From: Mycolicibacterium gilvum
Lineage (GTDB): Bacteria > Actinomycetota > Actinomycetes > Mycobacteriales > Mycobacteriaceae
Length of the DNA stretch: 64,000 bases
Assembly (NCBI RefSeq): GCF_900454025.1
Contig: NZ_UGQM01000001.1
Span: 310,001 to 374,000 of the forward strand
Direction of reading: 5' to 3'
The position numbers were made by a program, and so were the translations under genes. This document shows, in pieces, positions 52,602 to 61,575 of the stretch. The notes beneath the pieces are model-generated. The model did not search any database. It saw only the letters and a program-made list of their open reading frames with translations, and was not told the origin of the DNA. The first letter of the stretch is position 1, and the number at the start of each line of letters is the position of its first letter.

Positions 52602-53083
52602 CCGTGCACCATCGTCGCGGCAAGTACCTCGAGGAACTCATCGTCGGCGACATCTACGAGCACCGACCCGGCCGTACCGTGACCGAGGCGGACAACGTGC
52701 TCTTCACCACACTGACGATGAACACCCAAAGCCTGCACTTGGATGCGGCGTTCGCCCAAACTCAGGAATTCGGCCAGCGCCTCGTCAACAGCTTGTTCAC
52801 CATGTCGACCGTGGTGGGCCTCAGCGTCGCCGACCTCACCGAGGGAACAACGGTGGCCAACCTCGGATTCTCCGAAATCCGTTTTCCCGCACCAGCGTTC
52901 ATCGGCGACACCCTGATTGCGGAGACTGAGGTCATCGACAAGCGGCTGTCCAACTCGCGGCCGGACCAGGGGGTGGTGACATTCGAGCACCGCGGCCGCA
53001 ACCAGCGCGGGGAGATCGTCTGCACTGCGCGGCGGGCCGCCCTGGTGCTCTGCACCAGTTCATCAGCCGCCCGCAGCGGCTAG
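52598..53083 (+). CDS. MaoC-family dehydratase (mesaconyl-CoA hydratase-like)
   Basis: A 161-residue hotdog hydratase: RRGKYLEELIVGDIYEHRPG, TEADNVLFTTLTMNTQSLHL with the Asn/His active-site pattern of mesaconyl- or methylfumaryl-CoA hydratase-like proteins, and VGLSVADLTEGTTVANLG. It would hydrate a short or methyl-branched enoyl-CoA, perhaps a late pathway intermediate. GTG start in the GTGA overlap. The broken ALDH gene follows after 28 nt. Confidence 0.88.
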   Translation: MTVHHRRGKYLEELIVGDIYEHRPGRTVTEADNVLFTTLTMNTQSLHLDAAFAQTQEFGQRLVNSLFTMSTVVGLSVADLTEGTTVANLGFSEIRFPAPAFIGDTLIAETEVIDKRLSNSRPDQGVVTFEHRGRNQRGEIVCTARRAALVLCTSSSAARSG

Positions 53084-53700
53084 CCAGTTGTTCACTGCCG
53101 AGGAGTTGAAAATGGCCACAGCACAAGCGAATACCCGATCCGGAGACGGTGGGGTCACTGGTCGCGACGACGCCGTGATCGAGGTGCGCTGCCCCGCCGA
53201 CGGACGGGTGGTGGGGTGTGTGCCCGGCATGGGGCCCGCCGCAGTGGCGGCGGCTGCCGCCCAACTGCGCGACGCCCAGCCGGCGTGGGAAGAACTCGGG
53301 CCGAACGGTCGGGCGATCCACATGCGAAGTTTCCTGGACTGGATCCTCGACAACGAATCCCGTTTGGTCGGCATCATGCAGGAGGAGACCGGCAAATCGT
53401 GGGGTGACGCTGCCCTGGAGATTTCGATGGCGGTGGACCTGATCAACTACTACAGCGCTCACGCCGCCGAATTCCTCGCCGACCGCAAGGTTGCCAGCTG
53501 GGGAGCCGGTGGCTTGACCAAGAAGCTGCGCGTCTTCGCCCGCCCCTATCAGCTCGTGGGGATGCTCACGCCGTGGAACGGCCCGCTGGGCGGTCCGATG
53601 CTCGATGGTGTGGCCGCCTTGATGGCAGGTGCTGCGGTGCTTTTCAAGCCATCGGAGTTCACCCCGTTGACATGGGGGGAGGCCACCCGAGGGTGGCTAG

Positions 53701-55470
53701 GAGACTGCTGAATTATTCCCGCGTGGCGGGTGGGGTTGTCCTGGGGTTTTTGGGGATGATTGATGGGTGCAGGGTCGCTCTGATGATCAGCGTGAGTTCT
53801 TGGATGCGGAGTCGGTTGCCGGGCATCTTCTGAAGTCTGACAGCGTGTTTGCCTTCCTGGCGGCGTACCGCAGGCAGTTGTTTCCCGAGGAGATGTTCGC
53901 CGATCTGTTCCCGTCGCGGCGGGGCCGTCCCAGCGTGCCTGCCGAAGTGATGGCTTCGGTGATCACATTGCAGGCCTTGCACGGGCTCTCGGATAACGAG
54001 ACCGTCGATGCAGTCACCTTCGACCTGCGGTGGAAAGCCGCCTGTGGGCTCCCGATCACCGCTGGAGCGTTTCATTCCACGACGCTGACGTACTGGCGGC
54101 GCCGGTTGGCTGCCTCGGATCGCCCGAACCGGATCTTCGAGGCGGTCAAGACGGTCGTGGCCGCCACCGGGGCACTGACCGGCAAGACGCGGCGGGCCTT
54201 GGACTCCACGATCCTCGACGACGCCGTAGCTACCCAAGACACCGTGACCCAGTTGATCGGCGCGATCCGCAGAGTGCGACGAGAGGTCCCCGGAGCGGGC
54301 GAGGTGGTGGCGTCCCAGTGCAGCGCCCACGACTACGACGACCCGGGTAAACCGGCCATCACCTGGGATGACGCTGCGGCCCGGGAAATGTTGGTCAACG
54401 CTTTGGTCACCGATGCCCATCGGCTGCTGGGTCATCTGCCTGACCAGGAACTCGGCGTCCGCGCCGCTGAGGCGGTGGCGTTGTTGGCGTTGATCGCCGG
54501 CCAAGACGTCGAACCTGTTGACGATTCTGATGGCACCGATGGGCGGTGGCGTATCGCCCAGCGAGTCGCCCAGGATCGGGTGATTTCCACCGTCGATCCC
54601 GATGCCCGCCACGCGCATAAAAGCGTGCACCGCCGCCAAGACGGATTCAAAGCCCATATTGCGGTCGAGCCCGATACTGGCCTGATTACCGACTGCGCCT
54701 TGACCAAAGCCGGTGGTGCCGGCACCCACGACGCGGCAGTGGCTCCGCAGTTGCTGGCTGGTGAAAGTGCACCAGTGACAGTGCTGGCTGATTCGGCCTA
54801 TGGCAGTGGGGATTTCCGCGCTCAACTCAGGAAGTCACGTCATCGCGATCGGGTCAAACCCGCACCCCTGCGCGCCGCTGTGCCCGGCGGGTTCACCATC
54901 GATGACTTCACTGTTGATCACCGCGGCCATCGCGTGACCTGCCCAGCGGGAGTGGCTCGGAGCATCAGCGCACGCGGCAACGCCACCTTCGGGGCCGCGT
55001 GCCGGGGCTGCGCGCTACGCCCACAGTGCACCACCAGCATCGACGGCAGAAGCCTGAAAATCGGGCCCCACGACGCACTTCAACGCGCTGCCCGTAAGAG
55101 GTCACAAAAACCACGGTGGCTCAACGAATATCGTCAACACCGCCCGATGGTGGAACGCACCATCGCCTGGCTGACACGCGGCAACCGCAAAGTCCGCTAC
55201 CGCGGGGTCACCCGCAACGATCAATGGCTGCATCATCGCGCCGCCGCGGTGAACTTACATCGCCTAATCACCCTGGGATTGACCCACACCGGCGCTGGCT
55301 GGGCCATCGCCTGACCCCGGCACAGCCGGGTCTTGGCTCACCGGGCACCACATGCACCCTCAACACGGCCGCGGTGACACTCGTAACTGTCGACTCCCGG
55401 GTTTGACTCAACCACGGCCCACAGAGCGCTCTGAGGCACCCGCCCCCAACACACCTAATTCAGCAGTCTC
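53701..55470 (+). mobile_element. IS1182-family insertion sequence with CTAG target duplication
   Basis: 1,770 bp with perfect 15-bp inverted repeats (GAGACTGCTGAATTA at 53701-53715 and its complement at 55456-55470). It is flanked by CTAG at 53697-53700 and 55471-55474. One transposase gene in the same orientation as the host gene. The perfect repeats and intact transposase suggest a recent insertion. Confidence 0.95.
53767..55314 (+). CDS. IS1182-family transposase
   Basis: A 515-residue transposase. DUF772 N-terminal domain (FPSRRGRPSVPAEVMASVIT), first Asp in RRALDSTILDDAV, second Asp in VLADSAYGSGDF, a zinc-ribbon-like Cys cluster (CRGCALRPQC) and the catalytic Glu in VERTIAWLTRGNRK. 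Intact, GTG start. Confidence 0.94.
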   Translation: MQGRSDDQREFLDAESVAGHLLKSDSVFAFLAAYRRQLFPEEMFADLFPSRRGRPSVPAEVMASVITLQALHGLSDNETVDAVTFDLRWKAACGLPITAGAFHSTTLTYWRRRLAASDRPNRIFEAVKTVVAATGALTGKTRRALDSTILDDAVATQDTVTQLIGAIRRVRREVPGAGEVVASQCSAHDYDDPGKPAITWDDAAAREMLVNALVTDAHRLLGHLPDQELGVRAAEAVALLALIAGQDVEPVDDSDGTDGRWRIAQRVAQDRVISTVDPDARHAHKSVHRRQDGFKAHIAVEPDTGLITDCALTKAGGAGTHDAAVAPQLLAGESAPVTVLADSAYGSGDFRAQLRKSRHRDRVKPAPLRAAVPGGFTIDDFTVDHRGHRVTCPAGVARSISARGNATFGAACRGCALRPQCTTSIDGRSLKIGPHDALQRAARKRSQKPRWLNEYRQHRPMVERTIAWLTRGNRKVRYRGVTRNDQWLHHRAAAVNLHRLITLGLTHTGAGWAIA

Positions 55471-56505
55471 CTAGAGGACATCGGGGCACCTCCGGTCCTG
55501 GCAAACGTGACCGGTGGTCCGCAGACCGGCGCGGCCGTGGTCGAAGAAGTCGACATGATCATGTTCACCGGCTCGACACGCACCGGTCGTAAAATCGCCG
55601 CCCGTGCCGGTGAGCGGCTGATCCCCTGCAGCTTGGAACTTGGCGGCAAAGATCCGATGATCGTCTTGTCCGATGCTGATATCGACCGTGCCTCCCGCGC
55701 CGCGGCGTGGGGCGCGATGTGGAATTCGGGCCAAATCTGTATCTCGGTGGAACGCGCCTACGTTGAAGCCCCCGTGTACGACGAGTTCGTCGCGAAGGTC
55801 ACCGACAAAGTGAAAGGCCTTCGCCAAGGGATGGACCCGGACGGCAGCTTCAGCACCGACATCGGCGCGATGTGCACACCCGCTCAACTGGACATCGTGG
55901 AAAGCCACGTCAACGACGCGGTGGACAAGGGCGCGCGGGTGCTCACCGGCGGTAAGCGCGGCGAGAATGGTCAATTCTTCGAACCCACCGTGCTCGTCGA
56001 CGTGGACCACAGCATGCTGTGCATGCGCGACGAAACCTTCGGTCCCACATTGCCGATCATGAAGGTCGCCGACGAAGCCGAAGCCGTTCGGCTGGCCAAC
56101 GATTCGCGTTACGGCTTGAGTGCCAGCGTGTGGACCGGCGACCCTGCGCGTGCCGACCGGATCAGCCGCCAGCTCGAAGCGGGTGCGGTCAACCAGAACA
56201 ACGTGATGATGAGCACTTTCCAGCTGACCATCCCGATGAGCGGCTGGAAGGAATCGGGTGTGGGCAGCCGCTCGGGCGGGGCCGCCGGAATCCTCAAGTT
56301 CTGCCGACAACAGTCGGTGGTGTCCGAGCGCATTCACCTGGGCTCCGAGCCGCACTGGTATCCATATGTGCCCAGGAAGAACAAGATCCAAGCCAAACTC
56401 GTGCGCCTGCTCGGCGCCCACGACTGGCGCCGCCGGTTGGGACTTCCGCCTCGGCGTTAGGCGCGTGCTTCGCCGTCCCGTAGCTTAGCCTCGATCCACC
56501 GGTGA

Positions 56506-58109
56506 GCTGTCGGTGTGAAGTCGATTTCGATTGTGTGCGTTGGGCCCGGGGTGTGCCGTGAGGTGGGTGTGTGTGATGGCCCGATCTCGGTATCGGCTTG
56601 TTCCTGTGGGTCTTTCGTCTCGTGCGGGCGGTTGGGGTTGCTCTGTTAGGCCAGCAGTGGCCGGTTTCGGCCAAACAGACTGTGGAACAGGGTGTTCCAC
56701 GCGGTTTCCCAGGGCCAGTTGCGTGGCAGGTGCAGGGTCAGGCGTCGGGCCGAGGAGGCGATGCGTGCCGGCACGCTGATCAGGGTGCGGCGGATGGTGC
56801 CGGTGCGGGCTTTGGCCAGCGCTGGTCCGGTCAGGGTGGCCGCGGCGCGGGTGAGGTTGAACGCCATCGCTGCGCACACCAGCCAGGCGGCGTTGGCGCC
56901 GAATCGCCCCGAGGGCAGATGGGCCAGAGCAGAGTCTTTGAGGTCGGCGTGGACCTGCTCGATGAGCGCGTGGCCGCGGTGGGTCTTGTCGGCGGTGACG
57001 GTATCGAGGTCGGTGGTGGTGAAGAAGGCATGGAAGCGCCAGGTGTCGAACAGGGTGGTCTGCCCCTCGCCGCTGGCGGGGTTGAGGTCGGGGATGCGCC
57101 GCACCACCAGCCTGCCGGGGATCTGCTCGCTGGTTTTGCGGGAGCTGAACGCGGTGAAGTCGATCTCGGCGACCTCGGCGCGCGAGATCCAGCGCTGGGT
57201 GTTCTCGTCGTAGATCGCGTCGGTGTACTGGATCGGGATCCAGGCGTCCTCGGGTATGGCGGCGATGGCGGCTTTGACTTTTGGGTCCAGGCGCACGGTG
57301 ATCGACACGTCGGCACCACCGCGCAGAGCAGCCGCCACGGTTGGGTAGCCGTAGAACGCCGAGTCGGCTCGCAGCAGCGGCCGGGTGGCTGCCGCCGAAG
57401 AGCGCAGTCGTGTCACGGTGGCCAGCGTGTCGCCGACGATGCGGGCAGCTCCACGTGCTGATCCGCAGGCGCCTTTGCGTAGGCGTTGGCCGCAGATGAT
57501 CGGTGCACCATGCTCAGTGGTGAGCGTGGCGATCAGCGCATTTAACCCACGGACCCCGGAGTATCCGTAACCAGATCCCTGTTTGGTGTAGCCGTGCACT
57601 TCGATGATGGTGTCATCGAGATCAACACACACCGGACCGTCAACACCGGCCAGCACCGGAGTGCGTTCGTGCAGACCGGCCAGCAACCGCGCCGCCACGG
57701 CGTCGAGTTGGCGGACATGACCGAAGCTGAATTCGCGCAGGAACGATCCCAGCGTCGACGGGGCGTACGGGCGGTCGAACACGGTGCCCATCGCGCCGTG
57801 GCGCAGCAAGGCCATGTCATCGATGCTGTCAGCACCAGCTACCATGCCCGCGACCAGCGACAAGACTTTCGCCCCGGCGTTGGCGCCCTTGTCGGTCGGC
57901 ACCGTGATGTGCTCATCAGCCAGGCTGCTCAACCCGCACTGATGAGCCAGAGCGGCCATCGGGACCAGCCCGGCACACGACACCAGATTGGGGTCATCAA
58001 AGCGGGCTGACGCCACAGGACGAGTGTGAGATAGTTGCATCTACGAGATGCCCTTCGTTCTGACCGAATGTGATCCTAGACAAATCCCATTCTTTCACCG
58101 CGACAGGGC
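56506..58109 (-). mobile_element. IS1380-family insertion sequence (ends approximate)
   Basis: An IS1380-type transposase gene with about 140 bp on its left and 70 bp on its right. Candidate ends share CTGTCG-GTG-GAA and GATTT elements near 56506 and, inverted, near 58109, but the match is imperfect and no target duplication was established. It separates the broken ALDH from the BVMO gene. Confidence 0.65.
56646..58040 (-). CDS. IS1380-family transposase
   Basis: A 464-residue DDE transposase. VCVDLDDTIIEVHGYTKQG (first Asp), LLRADSAFYGYPTVAAAL (second Asp) and LIEQVHADLKDSALAHLPSG (Glu region) are the IS1380 hallmarks. Start MQLSHTRPVASARFDDPNLV. No internal stop codons; probably functional. 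Confidence 0.95.
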   Translation of the reverse strand: MQLSHTRPVASARFDDPNLVSCAGLVPMAALAHQCGLSSLADEHITVPTDKGANAGAKVLSLVAGMVAGADSIDDMALLRHGAMGTVFDRPYAPSTLGSFLREFSFGHVRQLDAVAARLLAGLHERTPVLAGVDGPVCVDLDDTIIEVHGYTKQGSGYGYSGVRGLNALIATLTTEHGAPIICGQRLRKGACGSARGAARIVGDTLATVTRLRSSAAATRPLLRADSAFYGYPTVAAALRGGADVSITVRLDPKVKAAIAAIPEDAWIPIQYTDAIYDENTQRWISRAEVAEIDFTAFSSRKTSEQIPGRLVVRRIPDLNPASGEGQTTLFDTWRFHAFFTTTDLDTVTADKTHRGHALIEQVHADLKDSALAHLPSGRFGANAAWLVCAAMAFNLTRAAATLTGPALAKARTGTIRRTLISVPARIASSARRLTLHLPRNWPWETAWNTLFHSLFGRNRPLLA

Positions 58110-58301
58110 ATTTCGTTTTTACAACCCGCCCCAACTCCTATTCGATCGGTGGATCAAGGCTTAGTGGGTGCTGCGATTGCGCCCGGCTCGTTTTTCTACA
58201 TTCATTCCGTCCTCCTGCGGATCGTGTGGTGTCCGTAATACGGCGGTATGCTGGCAAATTTACGCTACCGAGGGTGTTCCGCCGAGGCCACCCTGATAGT
58301 A

Positions 58302-58322
58302 TAATCTAAACTAATTTAGAAC
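58302..58322 (-). promoter_or_regulatory. Island operator-like site G (upstream of BVMO)
   Basis: CTAAACTAATTTAG is a CTAA-N6-TTAG dyad like sites A and C. It is 52 nt before the monooxygenase ATG, in a 262-bp stretch after the IS1380 element that otherwise holds nothing recognised. Confidence 0.55.
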
Positions 58323-58371
58323 CGCGTCCTGGCCGCCGACATGGCTCAGGCATACAAGGGAGAAGGCCGCT

Positions 58372-60309
58372 ATGTCGATGACCTCGCCGGTGAGCCCGAT
58401 CGATCAATCGCGCTTGGAACAGGCCATAGGCGTCGCCAATCTGCCGACGCTCACGATGGTGCTCTTTCAGTTGACCGGCGAGCAACGCTGGCTCCATGAA
58501 CCTTTTCGGCCCACCCGTTCACCGGGGTTGAGTCCCAACGACTCCGGCGGATTCGAACCCGAGGTGGCCGACGAGATCCGCCGATGCGCAGTGTCCGCGA
58601 TCTCGGCGTGGTCAAAGGGCAGGCCGGCCGCCGTTCCCCTGCCTGATCCTGATCTGTTGCGCACGATGCTGAGCATCTGCGTGGACGAGGAGGTTCCGCA
58701 GGAGTACGAGCGGGTGATGCGAGAGGAGATGGGGCTGGAGCCGACGGCAGCACCTGAACCCGTGGAGGTCGACGACTTCTCCGTCGTCATCATCGGCGCC
58801 GGTATTTCGGGCATCATCGTAGCTGCGCGGCTACAGCAACTCGGGATTCCCTTTGTCATCCTGGAACGTCACAGCGAGGTCGGTGGAGTGTGGCTGACCA
58901 ACAGCTACCCGGGGTCGGGTGTCGACACGCCAAGCTACCTCTACTCCTTCTCCTTCTTCCCGCGTGACTGGTCGATGCACTTCGGTAAGCGCGACGAAAT
59001 GGCGACCTATCTGCGAGAAGCTGTAGACCACTTCAATATTCGCCGCGACATCATGTTCGACACCGAGGTTCAGCGCGCGGAATACGACGAAAGTACCCAA
59101 CGGTGGACGGTCTACGCCCGTTCCGGGGACGGCTCGATGAAACGCTATTCCGGCAACATCCTGATCAGCGCGGTCGGATTGTTCGGCAAGCCGAAAACAC
59201 CCGACATCCCGGGCCTTGAGTCCTTCCGGGGACCGAAGTTCCACACCGCGGAGTGGCCCGACGATCTGGACCTCAGCGGAAAGCGTGTTGCCATCGTCGG
59301 AAGCGGCGCCAGCGCTATGCAGGTGGTGCCGGCCATCGTCGACAAAGTGCAGCAACTGACAATCTTCCAACGCTCACCGCAATGGGTCGCACCGTGCGCC
59401 GAGTACTTCGCGGCTATTCCCGAGGACGTGCACTGGTTGATGAACCACGTGCCGAATTACCATGCGTGGTATCGGTTTCGGCTGGCATGGTTGTTCAACG
59501 ATCGCGTGCACCCGTCGCTGCAGATGGACCCGGAGTGGCACGATCCCGGCAGATCGCTCAACGCGGTCAACGACGCTCACCGGCGGCACTTCACGCGCTA
59601 CTTGGTCGATCAGCTCGACGGTCGGCCAGACTTGATCGAGAAGTGCCTGCCGGACTACCCGCCCTTCGGCAAGCGCATGCTGCTCGACAATGGCTGGTTC
59701 GCTGCGCTCAAGCGGGACAACGTAGCGCTCGTTACTGACGCAGTCGCCGAGGTCACTGAGACAGGCCTCGTCACCACCACGGGGGAGAAGTTCGACGCCG
59801 ATGTCCTTGTGTTCTCCACCGGATTCCAGACGATTCGCTACCTGCAGCCGATCGAGTTCGTCGGGCGGGGTGGGCAGCGGTTGAGCGACGTCTGGGGCGA
59901 CGATGATGCCACCGCCTATCTCGGCATTACCGTGCCCCAATTCCCGAACCTGTTCCTGATGTATGGGCCCAACACGAACTCAGGTTCCGGCGGCTCCTAC
60001 TTCTTCATTGGCGAGTCGCAGGGTCGGTACATCCTCGATGTCATCGCCAAGATGGTTCGCGAGGGCATTGGCGCGGTGGAATGCCGAGCCGAGGCACATG
60101 ACCGTTGGGTGCGCGAGGTGGACGCGGAGCATTCGAAGATGGTGTGGAATCATCCCGGTATGACGACGTACTACCGCAATACAAGCGGTCGAGTTGTCAC
60201 CAACTCGCCATATCGAGTCGTTGACTACTGGCTGATGACCCACGATGCCGACCTGGCCGACTACATCACCGAGCCGGCGCTGCGGCCAGACATTGCGGTA
60301 GGGCGATAA
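58372..60309 (+). CDS. Baeyer-Villiger-type flavin monooxygenase with N-terminal extension
   Basis: A 645-residue class B flavoprotein. FAD fold VVIIGAGISGIIVAARLQQL at about residue 138; the BVMO fingerprint FRGPKFHTAEWPDD; NADP fold RVAIVGSGASAMQVVPAI. It inserts oxygen next to a ketone, giving an ester or lactone with NADPH and O2. The first 135 or so residues (LTMVLFQLTGEQRWL ... MREEMGLEP) precede the FAD domain, as in the longer HAPMO-like BVMOs. This could open a ring or remove a ketone side chain. The ATG follows GAGAAGG; operator site G is upstream. Confidence 0.92.
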   Translation: MSMTSPVSPIDQSRLEQAIGVANLPTLTMVLFQLTGEQRWLHEPFRPTRSPGLSPNDSGGFEPEVADEIRRCAVSAISAWSKGRPAAVPLPDPDLLRTMLSICVDEEVPQEYERVMREEMGLEPTAAPEPVEVDDFSVVIIGAGISGIIVAARLQQLGIPFVILERHSEVGGVWLTNSYPGSGVDTPSYLYSFSFFPRDWSMHFGKRDEMATYLREAVDHFNIRRDIMFDTEVQRAEYDESTQRWTVYARSGDGSMKRYSGNILISAVGLFGKPKTPDIPGLESFRGPKFHTAEWPDDLDLSGKRVAIVGSGASAMQVVPAIVDKVQQLTIFQRSPQWVAPCAEYFAAIPEDVHWLMNHVPNYHAWYRFRLAWLFNDRVHPSLQMDPEWHDPGRSLNAVNDAHRRHFTRYLVDQLDGRPDLIEKCLPDYPPFGKRMLLDNGWFAALKRDNVALVTDAVAEVTETGLVTTTGEKFDADVLVFSTGFQTIRYLQPIEFVGRGGQRLSDVWGDDDATAYLGITVPQFPNLFLMYGPNTNSGSGGSYFFIGESQGRYILDVIAKMVREGIGAVECRAEAHDRWVREVDAEHSKMVWNHPGMTTYYRNTSGRVVTNSPYRVVDYWLMTHDADLADYITEPALRPDIAVGR

Positions 60310-60470
60310 GCCGCCACACGCTCTGTTGATCCGACATCGCGACCTGTGATCCCATCTCACCTCAGGCCTCATGCGCGGCACGGCGCAGGCGCAGCAACAG
60401 GATTACCAGGGCAGGCTACGGAGTTGGTTCCGGCCCTTTGCATATCGGAACACATCGATCGACGTTGCTC

Positions 60471-61202
60471 CTAATCAACCTGTGCGCCAACAGGTCTCGA
60501 CTGGAGTCGGTCGTCCCTCTCTTGGCTGCCGATGGCTCGTAGGGTGACCACCACGGTCACCACAATCCAGGCGAAGAACGCCACCAGTGACAGCCACCAG
60601 GAGAACAGGCCGTTCCAGGCCAGCGGTCCGTCCTGGAAGAACACATCCAGACTGGCCGGGCAGTACAGGAGCGCTGTCCATAGACAGAAGTAGCCGTACC
60701 ACCGCGGGTACACCGGGTTGGCGCGCTGGTCAGTTAGCACAGCAATGCCGATGACCAGATTTTGAACGAAGATCGCGTAGATGATTCCGGTGAAGGGAAG
60801 CCAGCCCATGTCATTGAGTGTCTGGATCGCCTCGTGCGATCGGTCGGGCCGGTATGCCGCGACTTGGAAGTAGTAGAGCGCCGGGAAAAACGCAACGGGG
60901 AGCGTGCAGCCTATGCCGAGCTGGGCGTAGGTCAGCGGTGTGTGTAGGCCTTCGATCCGTTTGAGCTGCACCGAGATTGCTGCAGAGAAGGGGACGAAAA
61001 AGACCAGCGCGTACATGCTCAGGACCATCCCGGTACGGATGGTGTGGGCGTTGTCGCGGTAGAACTGCGCGACATCTGCTGCTGCTCGAGCCGGAGGTGG
61101 AGGTGGTATGTATCGGGCGACCAGCCCAAATCCGACGAAAAATAAGACTGTGAATAGGACGCCGCTCCACACGCATAGTCGCTGTGAACTGGTGCGATTC
61201 AC
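60471..61202 (-). CDS. Polytopic membrane protein of unknown function
   Basis: A 243-residue protein with about six hydrophobic helices (for example WSGVLFTVLFFVGFGLVARY, ALVFFVPFSAAISVQL, GIIYAIFVQNLVIGIAVLT, WLSLVAFFAWIVVTVVV). After the first helix is a periplasmic-looking loop with PPPPPARAAADVAQFY. Similar proteins often sit beside steroid- or mce-linked genes in actinobacteria, but no function is known to me. GTG start; divergent from the yrbE-mce operon and sharing its promoter region. Confidence 0.8.
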   Translation of the reverse strand: MNRTSSQRLCVWSGVLFTVLFFVGFGLVARYIPPPPPARAAADVAQFYRDNAHTIRTGMVLSMYALVFFVPFSAAISVQLKRIEGLHTPLTYAQLGIGCTLPVAFFPALYYFQVAAYRPDRSHEAIQTLNDMGWLPFTGIIYAIFVQNLVIGIAVLTDQRANPVYPRWYGYFCLWTALLYCPASLDVFFQDGPLAWNGLFSWWLSLVAFFAWIVVTVVVTLRAIGSQERDDRLQSRPVGAQVD

Positions 61203-61238
61203 GCTGACTCCCTTGTTACCACTTCATGGTCGAATCAA

Positions 61239-61255
61239 TATTCTAATCCGAATCA
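61239..61255 (-). promoter_or_regulatory. Degenerate island operator-like site H
   Basis: ATTCTAATCCGAATCAT keeps CTAAT and the central GAAT of site C but lacks a good TTAG half. It is 37 nt before the membrane-protein GTG. Weak candidate. Confidence 0.3.
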
Positions 61256-61495
61256 TATCGAGCAGGACGCCGTTTCTCGTGCGCATCCGCTGGCCGACCG
61301 GCTCGCGACGCTTTTGGCTGCGGCGCGGGTTGTCCCGCGCTCTCGCCCCCCTCCCGACTCCCCCCGAAACCCGCAGGAGAACCGCGAGAGGGTTACCTGA
61401 CAAAGAACCGAAAAATTGCTGCGGACGTCAGACAGTCGAATGGCGACTCGGACAATCACTGCCTGTCATTTGCAACTTCTTGCTTTGAATGTGAT

Positions 61496-61516
61496 CCAAG
61501 TCTAACTTAGATTTGG
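61496..61516 (+). promoter_or_regulatory. Island operator-like site I (upstream of yrbE-mce operon)
   Basis: CCAAGTCTAACTTAGATTTG plus G: a near-perfect palindrome (CCAA-TCTAA-TTAGA-TTGG) and the most symmetric copy of the motif. It lies 60 nt before the YrbE start. The rest of the 373-bp gap holds only the weak site H. Confidence 0.65.
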
Positions 61517-61575
61517 TTCGTCCAGGGTGGCGCTGGTGCCGCCCTTGACGATGTCGTCACAGGGAGGAAGACGCC

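Larger units (their letters stand above)
53112..56460 (+). pseudogene. Aldehyde dehydrogenase split by an IS1182-like element
   Basis: The N-terminal 196 codons (53112-53700) and the C-terminal part (55475-56460) form one ALDH. Joining them across the CTAG duplication gives a continuous 524-codon frame (...RGWLEDIGAPPV...). The catalytic Glu region (LELGGKDPMIV) and Cys (NSGQICISVERAY) are in the second piece, while the NAD-binding start (MLTPWNGPLGGPML) is in the first. The gene ends the operon that begins at 47.5 kb. As it stands the first piece ends at a TGA in the IS, so no active enzyme is expected unless the element excises. Confidence 0.93.

Noticed and set aside
56461..58371. Exact ends and target duplication of the IS1380 element
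   Set aside because: Only an imperfect inverted match near 56506 and 58109 was seen; no convincing duplication, so ends are given as approximate.
18143..61516. Assignment of the repeated sites to KstR or KstR2 control
   Set aside because: The half-sites (CTAA/TTAG, CCAAA) do not match the published KstR or KstR2 consensus motifs as I know them.
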